Source: Sulfuricaulis sp. | Lineage (GTDB): Bacteria; Pseudomonadota; Gammaproteobacteria; Acidiferrobacterales; Sulfurifustaceae | Assembly: GCA_030650525.1 (NCBI GenBank) | Contig: JAUSDQ010000102.1 | Coordinates: forward strand, 1 to 33,453 | Direction: 5' to 3' | DNA length: 33,453 nucleotides | Shown here: in pieces, positions 8,644 to 18,233 of the stretch | Layout: each line of letters starts with the position of its first letter | Position numbering within the stretch: the first letter of the stretch is position 1 | Translations under genes and position numbers: made by a program | The notes under the pieces: model-generated | Database searches by the model: none | Seen by the model: the letters and a program-made list of their open reading frames with translations, nothing else | What the model was told of the DNA's origin: nothing

Positions 8644-11574
8644 TTACCATGGCTTCTGCGTCTGATCGAGCCACATGCCCCGCCGGCAAAGGCCCTCCAT
8701 GTCACAGACATCGCAAGTTTCCGCGTCGCCCCAGGCGGGCAGTAATGCCGCGTCATCCAAGCGGTGTTGAAGCAGCATCAGTCGTTCACGGACGGCGGTA
8801 CGCAACAGCGCCAGCGTTTCACCTTCGAGCACCGATTTGGCAGCGACGTTGCCGTCCTGTATCGACAGAAACATCACTTGCGTAACGTTCTCATTTTCCA
8901 GCAGCAGGGCGTAGAACGGGAGTTGAATTTTTTCGCCGCTCATGACTTCATTGATGGTGGGAACAATCCCGGTTTTATAATCTATGATACGCAAGCCATC
9001 CGTGCCACGGTCCAGCCGGTCAATACGCCCGGATAACGTCGCGTGTACTTCACCGTCACGATAAGCGCGCTGCATTTTCACCTCCGCCGCTTGTACCTGC
9101 CAACCGGCGGAATGCCCTTTTTCCCATTCGAGATAAGCAGGAATGCATGCTTGCCAGCGATAAAGCCAGCCGCGCGTGAGATAACGCCGCCGCAGGCCGG
9201 CCGCGAAGACTTTCTGTGAAATATCCTGCAGCAGCGCTTCAGCCTCCGCGAGGCTGTCATCATTGAGCGGTTTCTGCCAAGGTCCGGGCAGTCCGGACAG
9301 GCCGGCATGAAAAGCCTGCAGGATACGATGAACGTATTTTCCGAAATCCGCTTTTTCTATTTCTTCACGAACTTCTTTCTCCGGCATGAGATTCAGACCG
9401 CTGGCGCAGAAGAACCGATACGGACAGTCGATGAGTTGTTGATGACCGGTGGCCGTGATCAGCGCAGGAAGCATGGCGGCGGGTAAGCGTGCGGCAGGCG
9501 GGTTCACGGGGACCGGCAGGGGCGCGTCACGATTCACGATCGTGGCGTCAGGCTGTTGTACCAGCCATTCCAATTCAGGATCATCGAGCGAATCGCGATA
9601 GGCCAGCTTGTGAAAGGCGCGCAGCTGTTCCACCCAGGGGCTGGGGGCGAGCCTTTCGCCCTCGTGTTCGCGGCGCAGGCTGATGACGACGTGCGGCGCG
9701 GCCTCGAGCAACCGGCGGAAATCCTGGAACAGCAAGCCATGGCGCCGCGCCAAGGCCGGCAATCCCAATTCAGCACGCACTTGGTCGTTGAAGTATGGCG
9801 GGGCGTGTAGTGGTCCCGGCAGGTGTTCGCGCAAGGCGCCGGCCACGATGAGCGCGTCATAGCGATAGAGACGGCTTTCCGTGAAGCCCATCAGCTCGAC
9901 ACCGCGTCCTTGCATGGGTGGGCGGAACCGGCGCTGTTCCATGTTTCGTTTCAGCCACTGATGAAATCCTGTCCAGGTCAGGCGCAGCCCTCCGTGCGTG
10001 GCGGCACCCCGCATTTCTTCCAGCACGTCCAGCAGTTCACGTCCGGCGGCGTCCTTTTCGAAACTTTCCGCTATTCCCAGGATTTTCAGACTTTGCTGGA
10101 GTGCCTCCAGGTAAGCCAGCGCGGGCCGCTGTGGCACGGGCAGAAGCGCGGTCAACGAGGCCGCGGCATTTTCCAGCCGGTCGAGTAGTTGCGCCAATGT
10201 TCCGGCCACATCGGCGCCGAAGTGCTTGTGCAAATCTTCTGCGGCGCGATCGAGGCTGAAGCGGTAGTTATCGAGACCGGAGGCGACATTTTGCGCGCGC
10301 ACGACGTCTTGCTCAAACGCCGATACCAGGCGGCTGAATTCCGTGCGTTCAAATCCGAGGTGGAGGAATGGCGACTTGAGCAGATCGAGCAACGGCCGAT
10401 GGGAAAAATGCTGCTCAAGACATTCCAGCCAGCGCGCCAGCGCCGTGGCGGCGCTGGTGGTCGAAAGCGCCCAGCCGCCCGCGTCCTGTAACCCGATGTT
10501 GGCGCGTTCCAGCAGGGCGCGCACGCGGCGCGCGAGTTTGCGGTCGTTGGTGACGATGCCGATGTCCCGATAACCTTTTATCAACCAGCGACGCACTTGC
10601 AGATCGATCGCGCGCGCCTCGGATTCGGCATCGGTGGCCTCATGAATGGTCAGGCGTCCGCGTGCCGGACTGGTTGGCGCGGCCGCGATTTGCCGGCGGG
10701 TACGTTCGAGCAGCTTGGCTTCGGTCCAGGCATAGGCGCGATCCAGGAAGGCTGAGTACGCGTCAGCATGGGATGGGGCAGGCGCCGGTATGGTTCCTAG
10801 CTCATGCAGAATGCGTGCGACCGGATTTTCCCGGCTGCTGTGGTTATCGCCGAGCTGTCCTTGCATCAGTAATGTCACGCGGCGTTGCGCGTGTAACGTC
10901 TTGAGCCACTGGGTTTCCGCGCGCGAGAAATCGGTGAATCCGGCCAGGTAGATATGTGTATCCGCCGGTATCCGTTCGAGGCTGCGTGTCAGGCCATCCA
11001 TCAACTGGAGTGTCTGGTCCTGAAAATTGCTTTGTATCAGGCGCCGGCGCCAGGCCGCCCACAAGGAGTGCACCAGTCGCGCTTCATTGTCGAAGGGGGC
11101 GAAATCATCCCTGCCATGGGCGAAATTCCTGGCGATCTGCCGGATAAATTCGTTGGAATCATCGGGCCATTGGCATTGATAGAGTGTCAATTCATCGAAG
11201 AGCGCGAGCAGGCTATCGATCAGTGGCCAAACACGATATTGATCGTGCCAGTCACGACAGTCGTTAAGTAGGTCGAGGAGCACAATTTCACGTGCCGTGG
11301 CACTCAGGCGGCGTTTGCTCTCACTGGCAAACCTGCCGGCCCAGGAAGCCAGGGTGCCGGTATCGGGAGGGAGCAGGGCGGCGTAACCGTGTTGGGCCGC
11401 CTGTTCGCGTAATATCCGGCGGAATCGCGGTACCGCGCTGATGTGCGGGAACAGGACCGCTTGACGACTTAAATCAGGAAGCTGATCCCGGTGATTGGCA
11501 AGCAACAACGAGGCAAGATGGGCTAGCGGATCTGCTCCGTAAGGGATGACAAGAATCGCGGCGTCAGCGCTCAA
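8644..11574 (-). CDS. AddB-like PD-(D/E)XK exonuclease subunit with probable Fe-S staple
   Basis: The 976-residue protein resembles the AddB-like 'probable DNA repair protein' family paired with AddA-type helicases. Its N-terminal helicase-like part lacks a clear Walker A, as expected for the non-motor subunit. The C-terminal nuclease domain has [21 protein letters not shown] and IDYKTG (near 864). Four cysteines fit the AddB iron-sulfur staple: C717 in LIDCPYRFF, and C954, C957 and C963 in [10 protein letters not shown], spaced C-x2-C-x5-C. The start is a TTG at 11574 that overlaps the end of fdxA by 11 bases, suggesting translational coupling. No better start is seen nearby. It probably works with the AddA-like protein encoded downstream in double-strand break resection. 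Confidence 0.9.
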   Translation of the reverse strand: MSADAAILVIPYGADPLAHLASLLLANHRDQLPDLSRQAVLFPHISAVPRFRRILREQAAQHGYAALLPPDTGTLASWAGRFASESKRRLSATAREIVLLDLLNDCRDWHDQYRVWPLIDSLLALFDELTLYQCQWPDDSNEFIRQIARNFAHGRDDFAPFDNEARLVHSLWAAWRRRLIQSNFQDQTLQLMDGLTRSLERIPADTHIYLAGFTDFSRAETQWLKTLHAQRRVTLLMQGQLGDNHSSRENPVARILHELGTIPAPAPSHADAYSAFLDRAYAWTEAKLLERTRRQIAAAPTSPARGRLTIHEATDAESEARAIDLQVRRWLIKGYRDIGIVTNDRKLARRVRALLERANIGLQDAGGWALSTTSAATALARWLECLEQHFSHRPLLDLLKSPFLHLGFERTEFSRLVSAFEQDVVRAQNVASGLDNYRFSLDRAAEDLHKHFGADVAGTLAQLLDRLENAAASLTALLPVPQRPALAYLEALQQSLKILGIAESFEKDAAGRELLDVLEEMRGAATHGGLRLTWTGFHQWLKRNMEQRRFRPPMQGRGVELMGFTESRLYRYDALIVAGALREHLPGPLHAPPYFNDQVRAELGLPALARRHGLLFQDFRRLLEAAPHVVISLRREHEGERLAPSPWVEQLRAFHKLAYRDSLDDPELEWLVQQPDATIVNRDAPLPVPVNPPAARLPAAMLPALITATGHQQLIDCPYRFFCASGLNLMPEKEVREEIEKADFGKYVHRILQAFHAGLSGLPGPWQKPLNDDSLAEAEALLQDISQKVFAAGLRRRYLTRGWLYRWQACIPAYLEWEKGHSAGWQVQAAEVKMQRAYRDGEVHATLSGRIDRLDRGTDGLRIIDYKTGIVPTINEVMSGEKIQLPFYALLLENENVTQVMFLSIQDGNVAAKSVLEGETLALLRTAVRERLMLLQHRLDDAALLPAWGDAETCDVCDMEGLCRRGMWLDQTQKPW

Positions 11575-11887
11575 GGTACTTCAGTTTGTCGGGCTTGTCT
11601 TCCCACTCGGCGGCATCCGGCGGGCCGGGTTTCTTTTCAGTAATGACCGGCCATTTCTTGGCCAACTCGGCGTTGATCGACGTGAACTGCTTCTGGTCTT
11701 CCGGCAGATCGTCTTCCGCAAAAATCGCGTTCACCGGACATTCCGGGACGCAGAGCGTGCAGTCAATGCATTCATCGGGGTCGATGACCAGGAAATTCGG
11801 TCCCTCGTGGAAGCAATCCACGGGGCAAACCTCCACGCAATCTGTGTATTTACAGCGGATGCAACTCTCAGTGACCACGTAAGTCAT
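11564..11887 (-). CDS. fdxA: 7Fe-8S ferredoxin (FdxA family)
   Basis: A 107-residue soluble electron carrier. It begins [24 protein letters not shown], where the first cysteines give the pattern of a [3Fe-4S] site plus one ligand of the second cluster. [18 protein letters not shown] supplies the CxxCxxCxxxCP motif of the [4Fe-4S] site. The acidic C-terminal extension (about 60-107) is typical of the FdxA/FdI type. It is the first gene of a minus-strand group with the AddB-like and AddA-like genes and is divergent from the gene at 12105. Its clusters, like the probable one in the AddB-like protein, depend on the Isc genes further along this window. The ATG at 11887 is preceded on its strand by GGAGAGGG, a good ribosome-binding site. 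Confidence 0.95.
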   Translation of the reverse strand: MTYVVTESCIRCKYTDCVEVCPVDCFHEGPNFLVIDPDECIDCTLCVPECPVNAIFAEDDLPEDQKQFTSINAELAKKWPVITEKKPGPPDAAEWEDKPDKLKYLER

Positions 11888-12047
11888 CGACCCTCTCCAC
11901 CATTTAAACGCGCCGAATGATACACGCGCGGCTGAATGCAGGGAATAAGCTATTTCAACGATTATCCCTGCGCTATGTGTGATTTACAGCGCTATTCCAG
12001 CGCCAACCCGGAACCGGACAGACACCGGAATCTCCCAATTTGTGCTA

Positions 12048-12053
12048 TATAAT
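12048..12053 (+). promoter_or_regulatory. Consensus -10 hexamer upstream of the PilZ-like gene
   Basis: TATAAT lies 52 bases before the GTG start at 12105, in the divergent gap 11888-12104. No good -35 hexamer is visible at the proper spacing, so an activator may be needed or the match may be chance. The rest of the gap shows no other clear feature. Confidence 0.35.
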
Positions 12054-12104
12054 CGTTTGATAGTATTCGGAAATACCTTGGCACTGACGCCACGGAGTCA
12101 TTAA

Positions 12105-13844
12105 GTGACGGGACTCAACCTTTCGCTGCCGGCAAAAAAGGTTTCAGCCTGGATGGCTGAAACCGACCCACGCTACGCGCGTGCGTGGCTGGCCTCATTG
12201 CCGCTCGCGGACAGCGCCGAGTCGGCGCGCGAAATCTACCAAGCCCTGTATACCCTTAATCGCCAGGACCTGGACGCGGCCCGCCGTTTTGAATTGATGG
12301 AGCTGTACAAGGACCCGGTCACGAAGGTCACCTCCGCCCTCGAAGCTTATTTTGCACGGGCGGCACTGCCGCTGACCGCGAAAAAGCGGCAACTCGCCGA
12401 GTTTATCCGTCAGCTTCATATGGAAATGGCGTATGGCTACAAAGGCTGTCTTCAGGATCTGGAGCGGCAACGATTGCGCTGGGGCAAGAAACCGCTACGG
12501 GCGAATGCGCTTGAGCGCGCCATGCATTACCTCGGCGAAGTGTTGTTGCATTCGTATCAGGTTTATATGCCTTATCCACCGGAGCTGTGGCGCGAGATTC
12601 ACGCGATCTATCGTTATGCCGTGGAGCATCGTTTGGCGGCGGAAATCGTCGAGACCGCCGCTCCCGGCGCCGCGAAAACCACGCTGACACACGATTACAT
12701 CCGTATTCTCCTGCTCGGCTTGTGCAATCCCTACCAGTTGCCGCAGAACGAATGCCGGCATGTACAAAGTTTTCTGCTCCATTGGGGAGCCAAAGCCGCG
12801 CTGCGCGACAATCTCGAGGTGCCGCACCCCGCCGGACATTTTCTGATCGATTTGACGGCCGACTCACCGCCGGTGTCTTTCCCGCGCGATGTACAACTCC
12901 AGCAAGATGGGCGGTTGCTGTTACTGGATGCGGTTGAGCTGCTGCGCACGATCCAGTTTTTTATCCAGCGCCTGCAGAAGGGCGACAGCGCCCGCACGCT
13001 ATCGCTGGGAGTGGATGGTCTGGACTCGGTTTGTCTCGATATTCTGCAACGCATGTTGCGCTCCTGGGGGCTGGTCCCGCGGCGGCAACATTCGCGCATT
13101 CCGCGCGGCGGTCCGGCGTTTGTTTGTGCGGGCATTCCGGCGTTGCATTTTTTTGCCAGCGGTCAGAAACCGTTCGCACCGCCCGCCAGGGCAAGTCACC
13201 AGGATGCCGCCGATGACAGATTCATATTGCCGGCGCATATCGAGCAGGACATCGTTCACGAGGCGAATCCGGACGAAGACTTCATCGCCCTCGATGAACC
13301 GGTTGATAAGCAGCCAGCGTCATCGGCGATGGATACAAAAGATATTGGTGTCACGTCAAGCAGCGTGTTTCGCGTGGACCGCTGGCAGGTCAAGGATACC
13401 GCACCCAAGGGTTTACAGTTGGTGCGCCAAGGCGGCTCGCATACCTATGTGCGTGTGGGCGATGTGGTCGGCATTCAGCAGATGGATGAGATCGGACGCT
13501 GGAAGGCCGGTGTTGTCCGTTGGATGAAAAGTCCCGAAGCCGGCAGCCTTGAGATGGGTGTTGAATTATTGGCCTCCGGCGTAAAACCGGTCGCCGTGGC
13601 GTTGGCGCGCGGTGCCAAGACACCCGACTACCAGCCGGCGTTGTTGCTACCGGCTATTGAAGCCCTGAAGCGGCCGGCGACATTGATGTTGCCGCGCGGC
13701 GTCTTCGCAACCGGGAGCAACCTGTTATTGGCGGATGCGGGCGCGAGCCTGCGCACGGTTCGTCTGCTGCAGCGCGTCGAGCATTCGAATGTCTTCGAGT
13801 CGATGGTATTCGCGGATGTACTGTCGGAGATTCAGCAATCTTAA
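12105..13844 (+). CDS. Conserved protein with possible PilZ-like C-terminal domain
   Basis: A 579-residue soluble protein that I do not recognise with certainty. Residues 1 to about 270 are mostly helical by composition and rich in Arg, Ala and Leu (MEMAYGYKGCLQDLERQRLR, YMPYPPELWREIHAIYRYAV). The middle region (about 340-410) is low in conserved-looking motifs and probably a linker. The last 170 residues include VRVGDVVGIQQ, RWKAGVVRWMKS and LEMGVELLASGVKPVAV, the pattern of beta strands seen in PilZ-like c-di-GMP binding domains. A canonical RxxxR...D/NxSxxG motif is not evident. A c-di-GMP effector such as the large PilZ proteins tied to type IV pili is one possibility. It starts with GTG after CGGAG at good spacing. 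Its TAA shares four bases with the stop of the convergent suhB. Confidence 0.75.
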   Translation: MTGLNLSLPAKKVSAWMAETDPRYARAWLASLPLADSAESAREIYQALYTLNRQDLDAARRFELMELYKDPVTKVTSALEAYFARAALPLTAKKRQLAEFIRQLHMEMAYGYKGCLQDLERQRLRWGKKPLRANALERAMHYLGEVLLHSYQVYMPYPPELWREIHAIYRYAVEHRLAAEIVETAAPGAAKTTLTHDYIRILLLGLCNPYQLPQNECRHVQSFLLHWGAKAALRDNLEVPHPAGHFLIDLTADSPPVSFPRDVQLQQDGRLLLLDAVELLRTIQFFIQRLQKGDSARTLSLGVDGLDSVCLDILQRMLRSWGLVPRRQHSRIPRGGPAFVCAGIPALHFFASGQKPFAPPARASHQDAADDRFILPAHIEQDIVHEANPDEDFIALDEPVDKQPASSAMDTKDIGVTSSSVFRVDRWQVKDTAPKGLQLVRQGGSHTYVRVGDVVGIQQMDEIGRWKAGVVRWMKSPEAGSLEMGVELLASGVKPVAVALARGAKTPDYQPALLLPAIEALKRPATLMLPRGVFATGSNLLLADAGASLRTVRLLQRVEHSNVFESMVFADVLSEIQQS

Positions 13845-14638
13845 CGCGATAATTCAGGCGGCAGATGCGATTGGATACGGCGCAGCATTTCGGCGTGAAT
13901 CTTTGGGTTGCCCGCGATGATGTTCCCGCTATCAAGATAAGTCTGGTCGCCGGAAAAATCGGTGACCATACCGCCGGCTTCCTGGACCAGCAGCGCTCCG
14001 GCCGCCATGTCCCAGGGACTTAAGCCGATTTCCCAGAACCCCTCGTAACGACCGCAGGCGACATAGGCCAGGTCGAGCGCGGCCGAGCCCGGCCGCCGGA
14101 TGCCGCTGGTGTTCAACATGAAGTCGCGCAACATATTTATCCAGGGTTCCATGTGATGGTGCGAGCGGAACGGAAAGCCGGCACCGAGCAGCGCGTATTC
14201 CAGCTCGGTGACGCGGCTGACCCGAATGCGCCGGTCATTGAGTTGCGCGCCGTTGCCGCGCGACGCGGTGAACAGCTCGTCGCGCGACGGATCGAAGATC
14301 ACCGCCTGTTCGAGACGGTCTTTATGCTTGAGACCGATGGAGACGGCGAAATGGGGAAAACCGTGCAGGAAATTGGTGGTGCCGTCGAGTGGATCGATAA
14401 TCCACACGTATTCGTCGCCGGTTTGAGCACCGGTTTCCTCCGCCAGGAAGCCGTGATAGGGATAGGCGGCGCGCAGTATGCGGATAATTTCATTCTCCGC
14501 CATCCGGTCCACCTCGCTGACGTAATCCTTGCGCCCCTTGGTTTCCACGGTCAGGCGATCCAGCTGATCGTGATGACGCATAATAATATTGCCGGCGCTG
14601 CGCGCCGCCTTAACCGCCATGTTGAGCATGGGATGCAT
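13841..14638 (-). CDS. suhB: Inositol-1-monophosphatase family protein (SuhB)
   Basis: A 265-residue member of the Mg2+-dependent, Li+-sensitive phosphatase family. SuhB hydrolyses inositol monophosphates and, in Escherichia coli, also takes part in rRNA transcription antitermination. Metal-binding motifs are present: FLAEETGA, WIIDPLDGTTNFLHG and LSPWDMAAGALLVQEAGG. KGRKDYVSEVD near the N-terminus is also typical. The start at 14638 (MHPMLNMAVKAAR) has AGGA at suitable spacing and aligns with family N-termini; the longer open frame from 14692 adds 18 residues with no family match. It is divergent from trmJ across 140 bp and its stop overlaps that of the PilZ-like gene by four bases. Confidence 0.93.
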   Translation of the reverse strand: MHPMLNMAVKAARSAGNIIMRHHDQLDRLTVETKGRKDYVSEVDRMAENEIIRILRAAYPYHGFLAEETGAQTGDEYVWIIDPLDGTTNFLHGFPHFAVSIGLKHKDRLEQAVIFDPSRDELFTASRGNGAQLNDRRIRVSRVTELEYALLGAGFPFRSHHHMEPWINMLRDFMLNTSGIRRPGSAALDLAYVACGRYEGFWEIGLSPWDMAAGALLVQEAGGMVTDFSGDQTYLDSGNIIAGNPKIHAEMLRRIQSHLPPELSR

Positions 14639-14778
14639 GGTATTTTCCTGGCTGGTTGTGTGAGCGGGAATGCGTCGAATGTGGCCGTGCATTGTAATGG
14701 CCCCATCCCCGGGTTAAAAGCGGAAGTCGCTGGCGGAAGCTTGTAGAATAGGCGCCGCTTACCCATACCGGCCTATTC

Positions 14779-15510
14779 ATGGTTCCCGCCAATATCCGAA
14801 TTGTGCTTGTTCGTCCGACCCACCCGGGAAATGTGGGCGCCACGGCGCGGGCCATGAAGAATATGTCCCTGCGGAGCCTGTATCTGATTGCGCCCGAGAA
14901 TTTCCCGAGCCCGCAAGCCACCGACCGCGCCGTGGGTGCCGATGATGTGCTGCAAGGCGCGGTAATTTGCCCAACGCTCGATGCGGCGCTCAAGGATTGT
15001 CATCTCGTGATCGGGACCAGCGCGCGGCCACGCTACATCGAATGGCCCGAACTCGAGCCCGAAGCCTGTGCGCGCCGGCTGGTGGATGGCGCCCAACACG
15101 GGCCGGTGGCGCTGCTGTTCGGCCAGGAGCGCACCGGATTGCTCAATACCGAACTGGATCGCTGTCATTTTTTGGTGACTATTCCTTCTGACAAGGAATA
15201 TCCCTCGCTGAATCTGGCGTGTGCCGTGCAGATACTTGCCTATGAGATTCTTCGGGCCGTGCTTGCCGGCACGACCGCGAGTGCCGCGGATGCCCGCGAG
15301 GGTAAGCCCGTCAGCAGCGAGGACATGCAGCGTTATTACCTGCACCTGGAGGAGGTGCTGCAACAGATCGGTTTTCTCGACCCGGAGAATCCGCGGTTGC
15401 TGATGCGTCGTTTAACGCGGTTGTTCAACCGTGCCGGTCTTGACCATAACGAGTTAAACATTTTGCGTGGCATACTGACGTCTGTTCAGCAACGCCGTGA
15501 TAAAACTTGA
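14779..15510 (+). CDS. trmJ: tRNA (cytidine/uridine-32 2'-O)-methyltransferase TrmJ
   Basis: TrmJ methylates the ribose of residue 32 in the anticodon loop of several tRNAs, using S-adenosylmethionine. The 243-residue protein has the SPOUT fold signatures: IRIVLVRPTHPGNVGATARAM at the N-terminus, VALLFGQERTGLLNTEL in the middle and the knot region YPSLNLACAVQILAYE. The C-terminal part (about 165-243) is the helical extension found in TrmJ. The gene commonly lies just upstream of cysE or iscR in gammaproteobacteria, as here. The promoter of cysE overlaps its last codons, so cysE need not depend on trmJ transcription. The ATG at 14779 begins the conserved VPANIRIVLV region directly. Confidence 0.95.
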   Translation: MVPANIRIVLVRPTHPGNVGATARAMKNMSLRSLYLIAPENFPSPQATDRAVGADDVLQGAVICPTLDAALKDCHLVIGTSARPRYIEWPELEPEACARRLVDGAQHGPVALLFGQERTGLLNTELDRCHFLVTIPSDKEYPSLNLACAVQILAYEILRAVLAGTTASAADAREGKPVSSEDMQRYYLHLEEVLQQIGFLDPENPRLLMRRLTRLFNRAGLDHNELNILRGILTSVQQRRDKT

Positions 15511-15536
15511 CATAAATGCTCAAGAATATCGATAAT
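15507..15536 (+). promoter_or_regulatory. Sigma-70 promoter for cysE
   Basis: TTGACA (15507-15512) is a perfect -35 and GATAAT (15531-15536) matches the -10 consensus at five of six positions, with an 18-bp spacer. The -35 overlaps the trmJ stop codon (15508-15510). Transcription would start about 20 bases before the cysE ATG at 15563. Confidence 0.7.
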
Positions 15537-15562
15537 ATTTTTTAGTCACCAATAACATAGCC

Positions 15563-16357
15563 ATGTTTAAAAATTTACGCGAATACCTGAATAGCGTTTT
15601 TCTACGCGATCCGGCAGCACGATCCATGTTCGAGTTGCTCACGGTGTATCCCGGAATTCATGCGCTGGCATTTCACCGCCTCGCGCATGGACTGTGGAAC
15701 TGGCGCCTGCACTGGCTGGCGCGGATGTTTTCCCAGCTGGCGCGTTGGTTGACTGGCATTGAGATTCATCCCGGCGCCCAGATCGGTAGACGGTTTTTCA
15801 TCGATCATGGCATGGGCGTGGTGATCGGCGAAACCGCTCAAATCGGAGACGATGTCACGCTGTATCACGGAGTTACTCTTGGTGGGACCGCTTGGAAAAA
15901 AGAAAAACGCCATCCGACCCTGGGCAATAATGTTGTCGTGGGAGCGGGCGCCAAGATTTTAGGGCCTATCACCATCGGCGATAATGCGCGCGTGGGCTCC
16001 AATTCCGTGGTGGTCAAGGATGTACCCGCCGGGGCCACGGTCGTAGGGATTCCGGGGCGAGTCATCGGTCCTAAAAAGGATGATACGAAGGCCCAGTTGC
16101 GCGAGGCGATGGCCAAGCAAATCGGCTTCGATGCCTATGGTCAGAGTTCGGAAATGCCCGATCCGGTGGCCCAAGCCATCGATTTGATGCTGGATCACAT
16201 GCATCTCGTTGATCGTAAAATGAAAAATCTCTCATCTGCCTTGGAAAAGGCGGGAATTAAGGTAAATCTCGAAATACCGGTTCTCGATGTCAATAATCTC
16301 GAGGAATCCCCGGCAACCGACTATCCGCAAAGAGATAGGCCCAAAGAGAATAGTTGA
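15563..16357 (+). CDS. cysE: Serine O-acetyltransferase
   Basis: CysE transfers acetyl from acetyl-CoA to L-serine, giving O-acetylserine for cysteine synthesis. The protein has 264 residues. A helical N-terminal domain ([17 protein letters not shown]) precedes the left-handed beta-helix of hexapeptide repeats ([40 protein letters not shown], and later [20 protein letters not shown]). The catalytic histidines lie in IDHGMG and LYHGVT. The C-terminal tail (about 175-264) is longer than in short SATs and could influence feedback or complex formation. Its place just before iscR makes sense because cysteine is the sulfur source for IscS. The last codons overlap the predicted IscR-binding site of the next promoter. 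Confidence 0.96.
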   Translation: MFKNLREYLNSVFLRDPAARSMFELLTVYPGIHALAFHRLAHGLWNWRLHWLARMFSQLARWLTGIEIHPGAQIGRRFFIDHGMGVVIGETAQIGDDVTLYHGVTLGGTAWKKEKRHPTLGNNVVVGAGAKILGPITIGDNARVGSNSVVVKDVPAGATVVGIPGRVIGPKKDDTKAQLREAMAKQIGFDAYGQSSEMPDPVAQAIDLMLDHMHLVDRKMKNLSSALEKAGIKVNLEIPVLDVNNLEESPATDYPQRDRPKENS

Positions 16358-16374
16358 CTAAAACTATCAGGTAT
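16350..16374. promoter_or_regulatory. Predicted type 1 IscR-binding site upstream of iscR
   Basis: The 25-bp site reads ATAGTTGACT then AAAAC then TATCAGGTAT. From memory of the type 1 IscR motif (ATASYYGACT ... RRSTAT) it matches all but about two positions, which lie in the right half. It includes a -35-like TTGACT (16354-16359) and overlaps the cysE stop. The [2Fe-2S] form of IscR should repress the operon here. An additional inverted repeat, TATGTA (16372-16377) with TACATA (16392-16397), follows. Confidence 0.75.
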
Positions 16375-16418
16375 GTAAACTTGCATATTGGTACATAAAC
16401 TGCGTAGGAATATACCCC

Positions 16419-16874
16419 ATGAAACTGACAACCAAAGGTCGTTATGCCGTAACGGCAATGCTGGACCTGGCCCTGCGCTACGGCAAAGGCGCCGTGACAC
16501 TCTCGGATATCGCCAAACGGCAGGGTATTTCCCTGTCATACCTCGAGCAGCTGTTCGCCAAACTCCGTCGCACCGGTTTGGTGGATAGCGTCCGTGGTCC
16601 AGGCGGAGGTTACACTCTGGCGATGGAACCGAATAAAATCTCGGTCGCCGAAATAATTGTCGCCATCAATGAAAACATCGATGCCACGCGTTGTGGCGGT
16701 GAGAAAAACTGTCATGGCGATGAGGCGTGTTTGACGCATCAGTTGTGGGAAGACCTGAGCATGCGCATTCATGAATTTCTGAACGGAATTACCCTGGGCG
16801 ACCTGGTTACCAAGCCGCATGTGCAAGAGGTCGCCTCACGCCAGGAAGGGCGCATGCAGGCGGCGGCACATTAA
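16419..16874 (+). CDS. iscR: Iron-sulfur cluster regulator IscR
   Basis: IscR is an Rrf2-family transcription factor that binds a [2Fe-2S] cluster and represses the isc operon when clusters are plentiful. The 151-residue protein starts with the conserved [20 protein letters not shown] winged helix-turn-helix follows ([34 protein letters not shown]). The cluster ligands C92, C98, C104 and H107 are all present, at the same residue numbers as in the Escherichia coli protein. AGGA at 16406-16409 is nine bases before the ATG. A matching operator lies upstream (16350-16374), so autoregulation is expected. It leads the operon that runs to iscX. Confidence 0.97.
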   Translation: MKLTTKGRYAVTAMLDLALRYGKGAVTLSDIAKRQGISLSYLEQLFAKLRRTGLVDSVRGPGGGYTLAMEPNKISVAEIIVAINENIDATRCGGEKNCHGDEACLTHQLWEDLSMRIHEFLNGITLGDLVTKPHVQEVASRQEGRMQAAAH

Positions 16875-16884
16875 CCATCAACCC

Positions 16885-16986
16885 ATGGCGGGTTTCCGTA
16901 TGCCGGTTTATCTCGATCGCCACGCCACCACACCCCTCGACCCGCGGGTGCTGGACGCGATGCGGCCTTATTTCAAGGAAACATGA
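16885..16986 (+). pseudogene. Relic of a second cysteine desulfurase (N-terminal 28-33 residues only)
   Basis: A short frame between iscR and iscS starts at ATG 16885 or, more likely, ATG 16900, and ends at TGA 16984-16986. From 16900 it reads [20 protein letters not shown] then MRPYFKET. This is the N-terminus of a NifS/IscS-type aminotransferase: compare [20 protein letters not shown] at the start of the iscS next door. It is not a copy of that iscS at DNA level and looks like another subfamily. Nothing further of the enzyme remains. Its stop overlaps the iscS start (ATGA), so it may now act as a coupled leader peptide. Some proteobacteria carry an additional desulfurase gene at this place, so an internal deletion is the simplest origin. 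Confidence 0.7.
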
Positions 16987-18197
16987 AAAAACCGATTTAT
17001 CTCGATTACTCCGCGACCACGCCGGTCGATCCGCGTGTGGCGGAAAAGATGTGTAAATACCTGACGCTGGATGGCGAATTCGGCAATCCGGCCTCGCGCT
17101 CGCATCCCTTCGGCTGGCATGCCGAGGAGGCCGTGGAAGCGGCACGTGCTCAGGTGGCGGCGCTCATCGGCGCCGATCCCAAGGAAATCGACTGGACCTC
17201 GGGTGCCACCGAATCCGATAACCTCGCAATCAAGGGCGTGGCGAACTTCTATAGCAAAAAGGGCAAACATATTATTACCGGCAAGACCGAACACAAGGCG
17301 GTGCTCGATACCTGCCGGCAGCTCGAGCGCGATGGTTACGAGGTGAGCTATCTCGATCCCGAGCCCAACGGTTTGCTCGATCTCGATAAATTGCAGGCGG
17401 CCATCCGGCCGGACACGATTCTCGTCTCCGTCATGCACGTGAATAACGAGATCGGTGTCATTCAGGATCTGGCCGCCATCGGAAAGATAACGCGCGCGCG
17501 CGGCGTGTTGTTTCACTCGGACGCGGCGCAGAGCACCGGCAAGGTGCCGATCGACGTCAATGCCATGAATCTGGATTTGATGTCGATGTCGGCGCACAAG
17601 ACCTACGGGCCCAAGGGCGTGGGCGCGCTGTACGTACGGCGCAAGCCGCGCGTGCGCCTCGAGGCGCAGATGCATGGCGGCGGGCACGAGCGTGGTATGC
17701 GTTCCGGAACGCTCGCGACCCATCAGTGCGTGGGCATGGGCGAGGCCTATCGTCTGGCGAAAGCGGAAATGGCCGCCGAGAACGAGCGCGTCCGCATGCT
17801 GCGCGACCGCCTGCTCAATGCCTTTAAGGATATGCCCGAGGTTTATGTCAACGGCGATCTCGAACACCGCGTGGCCGGTAACCTCAACATGAGTTTTAAT
17901 TTTGTCGAGGGCGAGTCGCTGATTATGGCGCTGAAGGACATCGCGGTGTCCTCGGGTTCGGCCTGCACTTCGGCCAGTCTTGAACCTTCCTATGTGCTGC
18001 GGGCGCTGGGGCGCAACGATGAATTGGCGCATAGCTCGATACGTTTTACCATTGGGCGCTTTACCACGCAGGAAGAAATCGATTACGCGGCCACGCTGGT
18101 CAAGGAAAAGGTCTCGAAGCTGCGCGAGCTTTCGCCGCTGTGGGAGATGCACCAGGAAGGTGTCGATCTCAGCAAAGTACAGTGGGCGGCACACTAA
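16983..18197 (+). CDS. iscS: Cysteine desulfurase IscS
   Basis: IscS is the PLP-dependent enzyme that takes sulfur from L-cysteine as a persulfide and passes it to IscU and to tRNA thiolation enzymes. The 404 residues match the canonical length. The PLP lysine is K206 in [10 protein letters not shown]. The catalytic cysteine is C328 in [20 protein letters not shown], on the mobile loop. The C-terminus ([19 protein letters not shown]) is the IscU-docking end. The start at 16983 gives [19 protein letters not shown], the standard N-terminus, and overlaps the preceding relic by four bases. Identification is secure. Confidence 0.98.
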   Translation: MKKPIYLDYSATTPVDPRVAEKMCKYLTLDGEFGNPASRSHPFGWHAEEAVEAARAQVAALIGADPKEIDWTSGATESDNLAIKGVANFYSKKGKHIITGKTEHKAVLDTCRQLERDGYEVSYLDPEPNGLLDLDKLQAAIRPDTILVSVMHVNNEIGVIQDLAAIGKITRARGVLFHSDAAQSTGKVPIDVNAMNLDLMSMSAHKTYGPKGVGALYVRRKPRVRLEAQMHGGGHERGMRSGTLATHQCVGMGEAYRLAKAEMAAENERVRMLRDRLLNAFKDMPEVYVNGDLEHRVAGNLNMSFNFVEGESLIMALKDIAVSSGSACTSASLEPSYVLRALGRNDELAHSSIRFTIGRFTTQEEIDYAATLVKEKVSKLRELSPLWEMHQEGVDLSKVQWAAH

Positions 18198-18233
18198 CAC
18201 AGAATATTTGGATTATTTTCAGGAGATACAACC

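Noticed and set aside
16968-18200. 410-residue minus-strand frame opposite iscS
   Set aside because: Exact shadow of iscS with no recognisable motif; arises from codon bias.
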